Shown in pieces: positions 47,101 through 59,100 of a stretch of 64,000 nt of DNA. The DNA is taken from positions 136,876 to 200,875 of the forward strand of contig MNCI01017558.1 of NCBI GenBank assembly GCA_015680685.1, read 5' to 3'. Under the pieces are notes generated by a model. It was not told the DNA's origin and did no database searches. It was given only the letters and a program-made list of their open reading frames with translations. The stretch is from Gnetum montanum (lineage: Eukaryota > Streptophyta > Gnetopsida > Gnetales > Gnetaceae). Made by a program: the position numbers and the translations under genes. Numbering within the stretch: the stretch's first letter is position 1; each line of letters opens with the position of its first letter.

Positions 47101-47813
47101 CAAATAAGACGTGTATGTTTGGCCATCACCAGATAGAGCCCCAGTCAGAACTCCAATACGTAACATCATGCGTTACCAGCAGACACCTACATCTTATGAT
47201 TTCGCCAAATATAAATTACAATCCTCTATGTAGCATATTATTAAAAAGGAAATTTACAACACATCTGCTTCATAATTGGCATGCAAGCTTCTTGTTGAGA
47301 CCTGATGCATGGATCAATAATGACAATTTTCAATCAGTACGTTCCACAGTAAACCATGGTCAATTTGTGCGATCACAAAAATTCCGAAAGGATTCACCAA
47401 AATCTCTTAACGTTCTAAAGAATTTGACTGGCCAAGCGCCCATCAAAATGGAACAAGGACCAATGTGGGAACTGCTGAAACATGCTGAACCTAGTGGCAT
47501 TTGAAACAGCACATCTGAATACGCTTTGCCCATATATTACATCATTTCCAGAAAGCACATCACCAAAGAACATCATGCAGTTTCCATCCAGCATGTTCTA
47601 ACAAACAAAAATTTTTTCAAGGCATCCCCGCATTGAATGATGCCAACATGAAAATGGTAGCAATCCAACTTATGATGCTGCTGATTCAGATGTGTTTCAA
47701 GATCATCTATAAGCAACGCAGATGATATTCTTGGAATAAATTCACATAGAAAGGCCTTAACAAGGCCACCCATAAACAGACCTTTTGCTTCCATTATTGT
47801 CAAATAAAACATA
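47100..47813 (-). other. UPF1: UPF1 3' untranslated region (extent estimated)
   Basis: Follows the UPF1 stop codon. Ordinary mixed-composition sequence without coding support. I could not fix the poly(A) site; AATTAAA-like signals exist near 46981. The real 3' end may lie elsewhere, and introns in the UTR are not excluded. Confidence 0.4.
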
Positions 47814-50155
47814 TTAACCATTGTAGCGATGTCTTTGGTTTTGACCCTGCTGGGGCAACTGTTGCTGCTGCGGAGCTTGTTGGTTCAGTGTGTGAGTGTA
47901 CTGAGTGAATGGGTGGGGATAAAGTTGATTCAGAGGCCCCTAACCATATTAAAAATAATAATAATGATGAATATAATGAAACATCAACTGAAATAGAAAT
48001 TCACAATAACGATGAAAGAATATAACCTGTGACTGAAGTGGCCCGCCAAGTCCAAAGTGTGACTGTGATGGTTCATCCTGTGTGCGTTCATTAAATCCAA
48101 CCTGGGTAAAAAGGCCCTGAGAGCCGTGTTGAATGTAATCCTGAAAAAAGAAGCATGAAATTGACAAATTTATCAATAAAATCATGCAAACAATTCTCTC
48201 TTTTGAACACCCACCACCCCATGGATCTTCTAAGTTTCTTAGCTGTAGCTTTTCCCTTGCTAGCAGAACAAGGGATAAAGTGAACAGGCAGCTGTACTAA
48301 AAAGAAACTCATAATGTTTTATTGCATGGAGTGTCCAATGTTTTTTCCTCTTTATGCATCATGAGGTTATTCAACTAAACTTTTGACAAAAATCAAGAGT
48401 CCTGAAGGACATTTTTAATAGACCGTTACAATTCTTTAAACGGGTTTTCGTTGCTCTAGACTATTATCTAAAATTTGGCTAAGAGAATCTTTTCCCTTTA
48501 TGAAAAATCAAATGGAATGATTCAGACAAAATTTTGTGGAATATAAGATAAAAAAGTTAAGGAAATATAATTTTGCGTTACAAGGAGAGTGTTATAAAAG
48601 TGTTGTCCTCTAGAATCAAACCTGTAACCTAGGTTATAGCATTACAGAATCAGGACCGTCCCCATGATTGGTAGTTAGCCTCTTGGCTAAAACAAGGCAG
48701 TTGATCAAATATTCTGTGACAGATACATGAGACGTTTAAAACGAGAATGTCTGTAATAACGGAATATTGTGGCCATAGCTGTGATAATTTAAAGCCTTGA
48801 TTGCCGTGAGATGTAATACCCATTTTGTCTTCTCCCATTATACGACCTTTAACTAACCATCCAAAAATAAGCACAAACTGATTATCACTGCAACATGTTC
48901 CATAGCCACAATATCTAGCAATTACCTGAGAAATCAAATCACTTCCAGTATTAGAAACAGAGTATCCACTTTGAGAATTTTGATTTAAAAAGTCTCCTGG
49001 AAAGCTACCATGTGTCCCTTGTGTAACATACTCAACTCCATATCCACTCTGTTGAATAAGAACACGTCAGACAATTTAAAAATAATTGAGCCACAACCAG
49101 AGTCTACAGGCAAATCCCTTACCTGTGTAGTGAAATCTGAAACATTGTACGCCACGTGGGACCCCTGGCTCTTGAAATCCTCACCAAGAAAATCCTGACA
49201 AAGAACAGCCAACAAAAATTGATGTATTTTGCAGAATAAGTTCTTTGAATTCACTTAGAAAATTTCGATCTAGATGTCATGCATACCTGAGATAATTCAC
49301 CAATTGAAAAGCCATCACGCAGATTTTGGCTCAGTCCCTGACTTGGCAACTATGAAGAATAAAATAATCTAATAAGATAACATGATAGATTATTCACCAT
49401 AATATAACGATAGAAAAAATGTAACCATACCTGACTCAATAATCCACTTTGAGATAGTGGACCCCCTACCAATGTCTGACTAGCAGGATTATCAATGCTA
49501 GGAAAATTGAAACCAGAACCTAGGCTTCCTAGTGCCTGGCGAGGTCCTTGATGGGGTAGATGGCCACCAATAGGACCCCCAGTACTCCCACGTCCGGTCC
49601 CAAAGGCTCTGTTCCCTGTCTGTGATCCTTGGGGAAGACCTATAGGACCATGCACCCCACCCCTTGAAGGAATTGCATATGGTTGAGTGAGGGGTGCTGC
49701 AGGGTATGACGGAAGAGGAACTCTGGAAATAGGATAACCAGTTGGAGGAATGCCTGATTTTGAATTTCCATTGGGAAGTTGTCCAAAAGGCATGTACGCA
49801 TTGCCTGCAAGAGAACATCTTTCTAATAAGTATTTTCATTACAACATGCAAGCATACATGAGGCGAATACACAGTATAAATATTAAAATAATACCTCGTA
49901 CACGAGTGCCTCTTCGTTCGTTAATAAATGCTGAAGAAAAAGCATCATTGACTGCAGATAATCCATTGGCCGCCAAAGTACGTCTATCATGGTATGTCTG
50001 CCATTGCCTCATTGTAAGCACTCAAGTTCCTACCAGGAAACAATCTAATGCAGCAGTATCTTTATAAGTATTTTACTCACCTTCTTTGGCTTCTGGAACT
50101 GCACCATGCTCTGTTTCAGATTGTTCAATGGTCCTTCAACTAGACACTCATTTTC
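47814..50155 (-). other. UPF1: UPF1 C-terminal SQ/TQ-rich tail, exons 22-29
   Basis: The tail is rich in Gly, Gln, Ser and Pro and carries at least 18 SQ or TQ dipeptides, the target type of the SMG1 kinase. It ends with a Gln-rich segment and the stop TAA (complement of 47814-47816). Exon 23 (49895-49997) is the least conserved part. The tail is disordered in known UPF1 proteins. Confidence 0.9.
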
Positions 50156-53100
50156 CTTTGGAAAAAATTCAATAAACATATCAAATGTATTTTATTTGAA
50201 TAAATGTTGGGAAAGAGAATAAAGAAAACAGTCATGCATTCAAAACTACTTTTTAAAGGCTGGAATTGCTATTTTAAAAAAAGGAGCATTGTTAATGACT
50301 AAATATACCTTATAATGGGCTAGCAGATTATTCCAAAGAGGTTGCTTACTTAAGACTTTAGGATTTCCTAAAATGACAATGCCATACCGTGCCCGCGTAA
50401 GGGCAACATTCAATCTTCTAGGATCATTCAAAAACCCAATGCCCTAAAACAGCATACAGTAAAATTATATATTAAGAGTTATAAAATTTGACTTAAAAAA
50501 AAACAATTGCTATACAATGGCTTCAAATCAAAAGCAATCCCTATAAACTTAAAAATATTTCATAAAACATTTAGCTGACTTTTACAAAGAATATATACTG
50601 CACCTGATGCTCATTGCTCCTTACACATGACAATATTATATAATCCTTTTCTCGTCCCTGGAATGAATCTACACTTGCAACCTAGTAGAGTTGCAATGAG
50701 AGGAAATGTTCAGCAAAAGTTTAGATTATGGGTAACATAGGATTTCATCTAAATAAAACCCTACACCACCAAACACACCTCAATTTCCTTGTATAGTTGC
50801 TGACGTAAAGCACCATTTCTTGCCATGTGATTAACAATATATGCCCTCTGCCCTTCATAAGGAGTGATCACACCAATCTGTTCCAATTAGCCAATATTAG
50901 CATACATTCGGAGTAGAAGAAAAATAATTCCAGGTTGCAGGTTAAAGCTCTACTTACAGTGCAAAGAAATTAAACAGTAATTAAAAAATACCTGGCTTGG
51001 AATAACCCCACTCTTTAAAAATGTGGTCACTATCTTCTCAACATTTGATGACTCTGTTCTATTAAGATATGAAGTACCACTGGCACTTATCTCTTCTTGA
51101 CCCATCTAAAATTAAAGCAAGAAAATATCAGTTAATGATACTAAAATAAATTACCATAAAAACATAAGTGTAAATCTTCATATCACTAAGGTGTTAGCTT
51201 AGTGGTAAGAGCATTGGCTTAGTAACCTGAAGTCATAGGTTCGATTTCACTGGGCAACACAGAGTGATAAATTGTCTATAAAAAAATCCGTAAAAGGAAC
51301 TCTGAAACTGGTCCGATGAATCCAAGGGGTCTCAGTGGACATATGTGAAAAAAAAAACAGTTTCATGATATACCTGAACATAGAAAAACATGGGTCTATT
51401 TGGAACGGGCCAAGGAAAGTCAATCCCAGTCAACAATCTTTCATTCACAGTAACACCATTTTGAAGTGTCCCTTCATAGAAGTTGTTTGAGGGAAATTCT
51501 GACAAAGCTGGATGCATTCGGTATTGAACCTGTTCGTAAAACGAAAAATATAAAATCTAAGAACACTGCATAAAAATCAACTCATTAAACTAGAATGCAA
51601 CAGGCGAAAAGCCTAGACATTCTTAGGTTATAAATTTCCATTTTGGAAACACTGAATACGCAAACAAAATCTAGAGCACGTGTACTATCCTCGTTATACA
51701 GTTAACCAATCATCCTAAACCTTCAAACAGAGAGTATTGAGAAGTATTTCCCGGCCAATATTCATTGGGTGTTTATGATGACAAGAAATTTCATTTTCAA
51801 AAAATCACGGATATGAACACATCATGAGGAGAACTTGCTTTGAAAATTTTCAAAACCTAGCAACACGCTAGAATCAGAATAGTAAAAGTAAATGACAGGA
51901 AAAATTAAAACCATGATTAATAACAATAACCAATGCTATGAAAAGGCACGCTTCCATGCCTGACGACTGCCTAAATATAACTTTTTACCCATTAGCAACT
52001 CGTGGGGAGGCATTGCCATTATTGATAAAGCATATAAGATCACACATTCTAAACATGAACAAACAAAAATTTCAACATGAAGCAAGATTTAACCTGTAAT
52101 CTGAAAGGCTTGACACCCAACAGTACAAGTCGTTCAAACAAGGATTGGGCTAGGCCTGCACGAGCTGCCTTTTTGCACATAATAACAGGACCCAGTTGGC
52201 AATGGTCACCAACCAGAACCACCTGCATATTAAAACAGAAAAAACATTTAAATAATAGAAACTTGTATCCAATCAGATCCAAAATATCAAGTAAGAAAGA
52301 AAACAAATTGTACGTTGCACTACCTGTTTTGCTCCTAACACCAGGGGAATAAGGCATTCAGGTTCTGTAGCTTGTGTTGACTCATCAATTAAAACCTACA
52401 TTGGCATGTAGACAGCCTAATCATAAATTTATTTTCTCAAAATGCATTTGGAACCTACTTTAAATAAACAATGTTATACCTGACGAAATCTGAAATTTGA
52501 TAATCGTGGATCACCTGCACCAACACAAGTTGCACAAATAACATCTGCACTTTGTAAAATCTCACGTTCCGTTGCCCTCTTAAGTGCCTTGTATTTCTTT
52601 TCATCAGCACTAGAAAGTTCACCTGGATAACTCATTTAATAACAATTTTTCAGGTGACAAATAGGACTGTTAATAAGAAATATGACTATTTTCAAGTGAA
52701 CCACAAACATAGAAATGCACAGTAGTTTTCGAAAACAAGCAAAGAAATAGCAATTCATGATTTCTTAAAAAGATTGGCACATGTTATAATTAATCTGGTA
52801 AGCAATTCCGTATCTGCCTAATAATCGCTATGGTTCTGTTCCATATTAGAGTACACAAATATCACGTTCTGAAATAAGAACTATGTATCAGGAAGAAATC
52901 CACATCAAATTCATCATCATTACCATCATTAATATCATTATTGTTTTAGTAACAGGAAACCTACCACAAACTGGTTCGCTAATGCCACAAGTGGAGCCGA
53001 AGCCCCAGGAACTGGGACTAGTCAGGCAAACCTACTACTAATTAAGGTACAACAAACTCAAGCCCTCTAGTCTGAACTGCACAACAAAAGCAGTCATCCC

Positions 53101-56100
53101 TGCAAAGGCACTCTGACTAGCAAGGTATCTACCACGTGCCGTATTTAAAATCCTAACATGGCTTTCCTGTGTCACAATATTATATTTCATATTTTGTTGC
53201 GCTTTCAAAAGCATAAGAAAATGTAAGCATTCGACATAATTTTCCCCTAAAACAATTTGCTAATTACAAATAATTTTGGAACAGCTGAATGTATATATCT
53301 TATTTAGAAGGGTAACAGCTTCAATCATTTGACAATGTTCAAAAAGCATCAACCACTTGTCAATGAAACATCTAATTCCATAATTTGGCTTTCTAGTAAT
53401 TGCTGTATAAATTACTTTCCTGCAATTTGTCGTTCAGAATTATACTATATATGTTAAATGTATCATATTTATCCATTAATCTTAGAATTAATCATATCAC
53501 AAACAACAGTATTCGAAAACTTTAGCATCAATACAGACACACATAAGTTTTCAATTTGGCATTTCGTATCATAAAGGAATGTTCATAGTGTTGATGCAAT
53601 TGTAGACTAACAGCATAAATTGATGAATGTATCATTAACAAATCAAGCAGTATATACCTTGTTCATCTTTTAGCTGCTGTAATTTATGCAATTCACTTTT
53701 TTCAGACGTATCAAGATGCCTAACCTGCAGTAATCATTATTATGTCAAATTGTGTCATCAAGTGTGTGCAAAAGAGGTAAGAGAAATAGACCTCAAGACT
53801 GCACTGACTGAAATTAATAGGTACTTTCAACCAAAAATCAGGGAAAAGAATATAACGTACTTGATAATGAAGGGTTAAATGTTCAACTGGAGAACTCACT
53901 GCTTCTCTTGATTTGGCACATAGCCTTACAACCTGCATGTTTGCATCCAAGTCCCAAGTTCAAATAATTTCTAGAATCAACAATTCAAGATAATAAATAG
54001 TGTCATTCAAAAGAAGAGGCAGACATGAAAAAATTTCAAGAAATCCAAACAAATTAAAAAAAACACAATAGCACGTATAACTAAAGGAATGCCTAGCTCA
54101 GTATCTTAAGAGGAACATGCCTTCAATCCTGTAGCGCTTATTTTTTCAGCAAGTTGATCAACTGCTACATTACTAGGAGCACATACCAAAACCTGAATAA
54201 AAGAAAAATAGCATAATGATTTACAACTTCAAATCATTTTTACATTAAAAACTGAACCGGAAAATTCAAGATTCTGTACGCACCTGGCCTTGACCCTGCT
54301 TAGCTAGATGGAACACAATAGCTGCTGAAGTGACAGTTTTTCCGGTCCCTGGAGGACCTTGAATTAAACTCACAGGCCTCTGAAGTACATTCCTTACAGC
54401 TTGAACCTGTATAATAAGTAAAATAATAAATTAAGAAAAGATAACATCATAGAAACACGAATGCTGCAAAACTGATTTTGACACTTCTTTGGGGGGAAAA
54501 ATAACTGTCAAAATGTAGCATGGTTATTTTCTAGAATCATCATCTTCATCCTAGCCTTTGTCACAACGAAATGGGGTCAGCTAATGGTTATTTTCTACAA
54601 TGCTGTTTGGAAAAAAAATCATTGCAACATGTTGAAAATAAGGACTGTATTTTAAACCTGAACTTTTTTCTTTCTTTTTTTTCTTTTTTTTTTCTGGGTA
54701 TACGTTTTTACCAGTAAATAGGATATGTTAATGCATTTTAGGATAACACATGAAACAACTCATGAGCATGTAAATTAAGTCACTGGTGCATGATACATGT
54801 GAATTTGAAGTAAAATATGTTAGCTGCATGTCAGAAGAAAGTTTAAATATTAAATGACATTTAATAAAGCTAAAAATGAAAAACCAGATAGGGAATAGAC
54901 AGAAGACTCTATATCAGATTTACACAAAAATGCTCTCTTAATAAAACTTATCCTCTGCCCCAACACTGCATGTTTGGATGGTCTTTAATGTTTGAAAAAT
55001 ATTTAATAATGTTAATTTTTTATCAACATCTTTAGAAGTTTTATTTTTTAAGTTTCCTATCAATTTTTAAAATTCCAAAACTCAAGAATCATCCAAAATT
55101 TTATTTTTGATTCAAGAACACGATTCTCAACTAGATCGCAATCCAAAACTGATCTAGATCACATTTGTTCAAATCAGGGTCCAAAATCATCTAGATCATG
55201 ATCTCAATTTGATTTTTATAAGCATAGGTTGTAGAATGTTTTAGAAGTCTTGTATATTATTGTATAGACTCTATAGGTTGCAGAAGGTTCTAGATTATAA
55301 GCTTTCTTTATTTCATATGTTTCAAGGTATAGATTTATGTTTTTTAAATTGTAGGAGGAATGTTGTTTTTCATAGGTTGTACTCTATAGTTTGTTAAGTT
55401 TTTTGTTGATTTTTTTAGGGGGTATAGGTTATAGGCTCAACAGAGGTTGTAGGGAGGAAATATTGTTAAGGCCATACATTGTTAGGCACTTGGTTTGTTA
55501 GGGTTATTGGTTTTAGCGTGCACTTGGACTCATCATGCTCATCATTTAATGATTGTCGCTGTTGTGATTTCAAGCATTGGAGAAGAGATGAGCATTATTT
55601 TCCAGATTTAAAGTGATTGAAGGGCATGTTTACTATAGAAAAGCATGTAAATTAGGAACAAAGCCATGTAATTTTGTATCTTTCATTGAAGTTAAAAGGT
55701 CATAAGTCAAAGAGGATTTTTATTTAATCTTTTATTTAAAAAATTGATGAGCATATGTATTAGTAGAATCTCACATGTCTATTCATTTTCCAAGTCTCTT
55801 TAATCATTATGGAATCCCTACCAATCATAGCCAAGCTTAGCCCCATCAAATGCCCATATATTCTTGTGCAAATCATGTTGTATGTGTAACAATTTCATCA
55901 ATTGAAGATTCAATTCAAATTTTAAAAAAGTCGTCAACAATTCATTGTTCACCATTATTCATCAATATTCATCTATTCATCATTCAACACTCCAACAATT
56001 TTCATCATCCATCATCAATACATCATATTTACCAATTTTCACCAACTCATCAATTCAAGAAGTTGAACAATAACATTCAGGACCACTCTCATGTAATGAA

Positions 56101-59100
56101 TTTCAACCATCGAATCAAGTTCAAATTTTGCAAAGAGTTAGACTATTGAAAGTGCTTTGTATCAAGTATTCACCCACTTCATAATTCTCTCAGATCGCAG
56201 AAATATTCATCTTGCAAATCACTGATTTCTCTTCTGGATGCTAAACTGTTTTCGATGCAGCAATAATTTCTTGCACAAATTTTGACTTTATATAATAACA
56301 TGACCCAAGATTCTGATGCCACAATAATCTCTACAATTATGTCACACTCATAAGATCTCGATGCAATACTCTACAGCTTTTGTACTGCACATAATTCAGA
56401 TACACTTTTTATTTTTTCCATGTTTTGGATTCCGTTTTTTCTGTATTTTTTTGCCTTGTTTATCTAGATTTCTTTATGGTTTTGTTTGTATTGTAGTGAT
56501 TCCTTCTTGCAAATGTTGTCAAACAATTATGTTTTTGTCATTATTGCTGTGATTCCTTTTTCTGCAGATGTTGTCAAACAAAAAACGCTTTTGCAAATTT
56601 TGAATTTCTTGAATTCTGGATCTCTGAATTTCATGACGATTCAAAACACAATCATTAAAAACAAAAACGCAACTTAGAAGCACCCAACAAATTTTGTCAC
56701 ACAATCTCTAGTTTTTGCAATTTTTGAGTTTTTTGAATTTTGAAGATTTATACAATTGAACAATTTGGGTACTTTATAATTATCACAAAATTTTTCCCTT
56801 TGTTGAAAAATCAAAATTTTTGACAATCAAATGATTTGGCTTCTTTACAGTTTTCGTAACTCTTCCAATTTTGGAATTCTATCATTCTCACAAATATTGG
56901 GGGGTTGTTGAAAATGTGACAATTTTCCAAAATTTAAGATTTTCTTAGAGCTTTTTGTTTGAATTTCTGGTATGCAATTTCTTGACAAATTTAAAAACCT
57001 GAATCCATTAGATTGAAACAGAGCAAGAATAGGAGGATATTATCCCAAATGGAATACATGATTTCATGTGCTTTGTAATTTAGCTATAAAACCCAGTTTC
57101 CCATGCAAAGGTTATATTGTGAAAAGATCTGGCACATAGATTTTGGCTTGTAATCTCTGGAGATTAATTGAAAATCTAGTACATATTTTCTTCGGTTTTC
57201 CCAGCAACTTTTATTTTTTTGTTAATCTTGCAATGATCACTGCATGCTTTTCTGTTTCACTGTAAGCATTGTGTGTTCATTTGTTATTGCATAACACTGA
57301 CACTAACCCCTAGTGCTTGGGAAACATAACAATGATTTCAGCAGATGCAGTGTTTGCACATGAGCAAATGATTTTCAAAGGTCATATTTTGATCATGAAA
57401 CAGAAAATAGATATTGTTGCAGTTTTGTTTTCTGTTTCAAAGCAATGATGGGACCCTTAAAAATTGAGGCATAACTCACAGCATTAATTCAAATAAGGGA
57501 CCCAGTGTAAACTATTCTGATTTACTATGGCCAACTGTCTACCTGATGCTCCTAATAAACTTTTAAAATTTGTTCATTGTTACTCATAAATGATGATTTT
57601 TTTTGTGGCTAAACCCTGATAATGACAGAATAAATCAAGATAATGGAGACAATTAACAGGAACAAATCTTTTACTGCATAGTTGATATGGCTAGTGGGCT
57701 TTTCCAAACAGGCCGAACAATGGTAAGCACGTGTAGTTCCCATTGCAACAGATGCAATTTTCAATTTGGTTGGAGCTTCGAGATACCATTATTTAGCAAA
57801 TAAAACTATTTGGGGCAGGAAGATCAATCTTAATGTTTTGGGTTTTTTTTTAGCCTACTTTATTTACCAGATTTGGTTCTTGATGTTATTTCTTTTGTGT
57901 TATTCTAATTCTTAATCTGTTAAATTTTGCCTATGATGAAATGGTACATTTTCTATTAGCTAGTTCCTTAGTAACCCTATCTACTTTGTCTGTAGTTTGT
58001 CATTAGTCTGATACATAACTACTTGCCAATATTACAAGGGTTTCAAGTCTTAAGAATAACCAGTATAGAAAAGAACACTAAATTCATTGGAGCAAATTGT
58101 ACACAAAGCAAACTGTATGCAACTTAATTTTGAAAATTGATTAAATTTTGCCACAACCAAACCAAATTAAAACATAAAAAATAGAAGCAAATACACATGT
58201 ATACATTTGCAGACTAACCTGAGATGCATTAAGATCTGGCAATCCTGGAGCGCCAAATCTACGAGGCAGGGCATTTTTCAATTGTGGAACCTCAACTTCA
58301 TGCCCTAGAAGGCGATGATAAATAAATCTGAAAATAATTATCAACATAGATGAACATTTCCCTTGAAAGATCACAAAAAATGATGAATATACCCAAACTC
58401 GTAATAAGAATAATAAGGCAGTAAATACCTACCCACTCACACTAGTTTCATCTACGGCAAATGTTTTCATGGCTGACTGCTGCCTATCAAAACTAGTGCT
58501 TTTCCAAACAAAGTCCACACTGAAATTATGAACAATATCAACTGGAACTCCCTGTATAGAGAGACATTTTGAAATCACATGGTTAATCATTCTTTATCTT
58601 TTTAAACACTTAAATTGAATTAAGTTTCAACATAATCAACAACCGCTTTATCTATTCTGTATAGCTGTATGTAGTGTGCATGGACAAAATTGGAATTCAT
58701 AAAACACTGGTAACAATCACCTCACATGGTAACCCAAACTCAATGGCTTAATTACCATGAATAACAAAGTATATATTCTTTAATATTAAAATATCAAATA
58801 AATGATTTTGTTTTCATCTCACCTGACTGGCCCGTAATTCCAATGCAACCTCTTCCTGTGCTGTTAGTTTTATCTGAAACATTTCACAATCACTATTTAG
58901 GATTTTCATTACTTAATCTCAGATAAAACACAAAACAAGGATTCTAAAATCATTAGGAAACTTTTTTTCATTTAAAATATCATACCACATGCCCAACAGA
59001 TTGCCAAGCAGGGTGAGTAGCATCTCCAGAGTAGCGCAACCGTAGCTCATCACCAGGCACCAAGCGCAGTTCATTGTCTTCCTGTAAAAAGCACAGAGAA

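Larger units (their letters stand above)
50309..58551 (-). other. UPF1: UPF1 helicase core, exons 8-21
   Basis: Superfamily 1 helicase motifs in order: Walker A G-P-P-G-T-G-K-T at residues 521-528 (exon 10); D-E-S-T at 667-670 (exon 15), the ATP-hydrolysis motif; G-D-H-C-Q-L-G-P at 692-699 (exon 16); Q-Y-R-M-H-P at 732-737 (exon 17); S-V-D-S-F-Q-G-R-E at 856-864 (exon 20); N-V-A-L-T-R-A-R at 891-898 (exon 21). All catalytic residues are intact. Intron 9 (54407-58218, 3812 bases) splits the domain just before Walker A. Confidence 0.94.

Noticed and set aside
46987-47169. 60-codon minus-strand ORF downstream of UPF1
   Set aside because: Codon content looks fair but there is no family match, no start context and no neighbouring exons; probably UTR or intergenic.
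47573-47821. 82-codon minus-strand ORF after UPF1
   Set aside because: It lies in the 3' UTR, begins just at the stop codon and shows no homology or motif.
51193-51265. Functional tRNA gene
   Set aside because: A and B boxes are there but the acceptor stem does not pair and extra sequence plus an A-rich tail follow; a SINE fits better.
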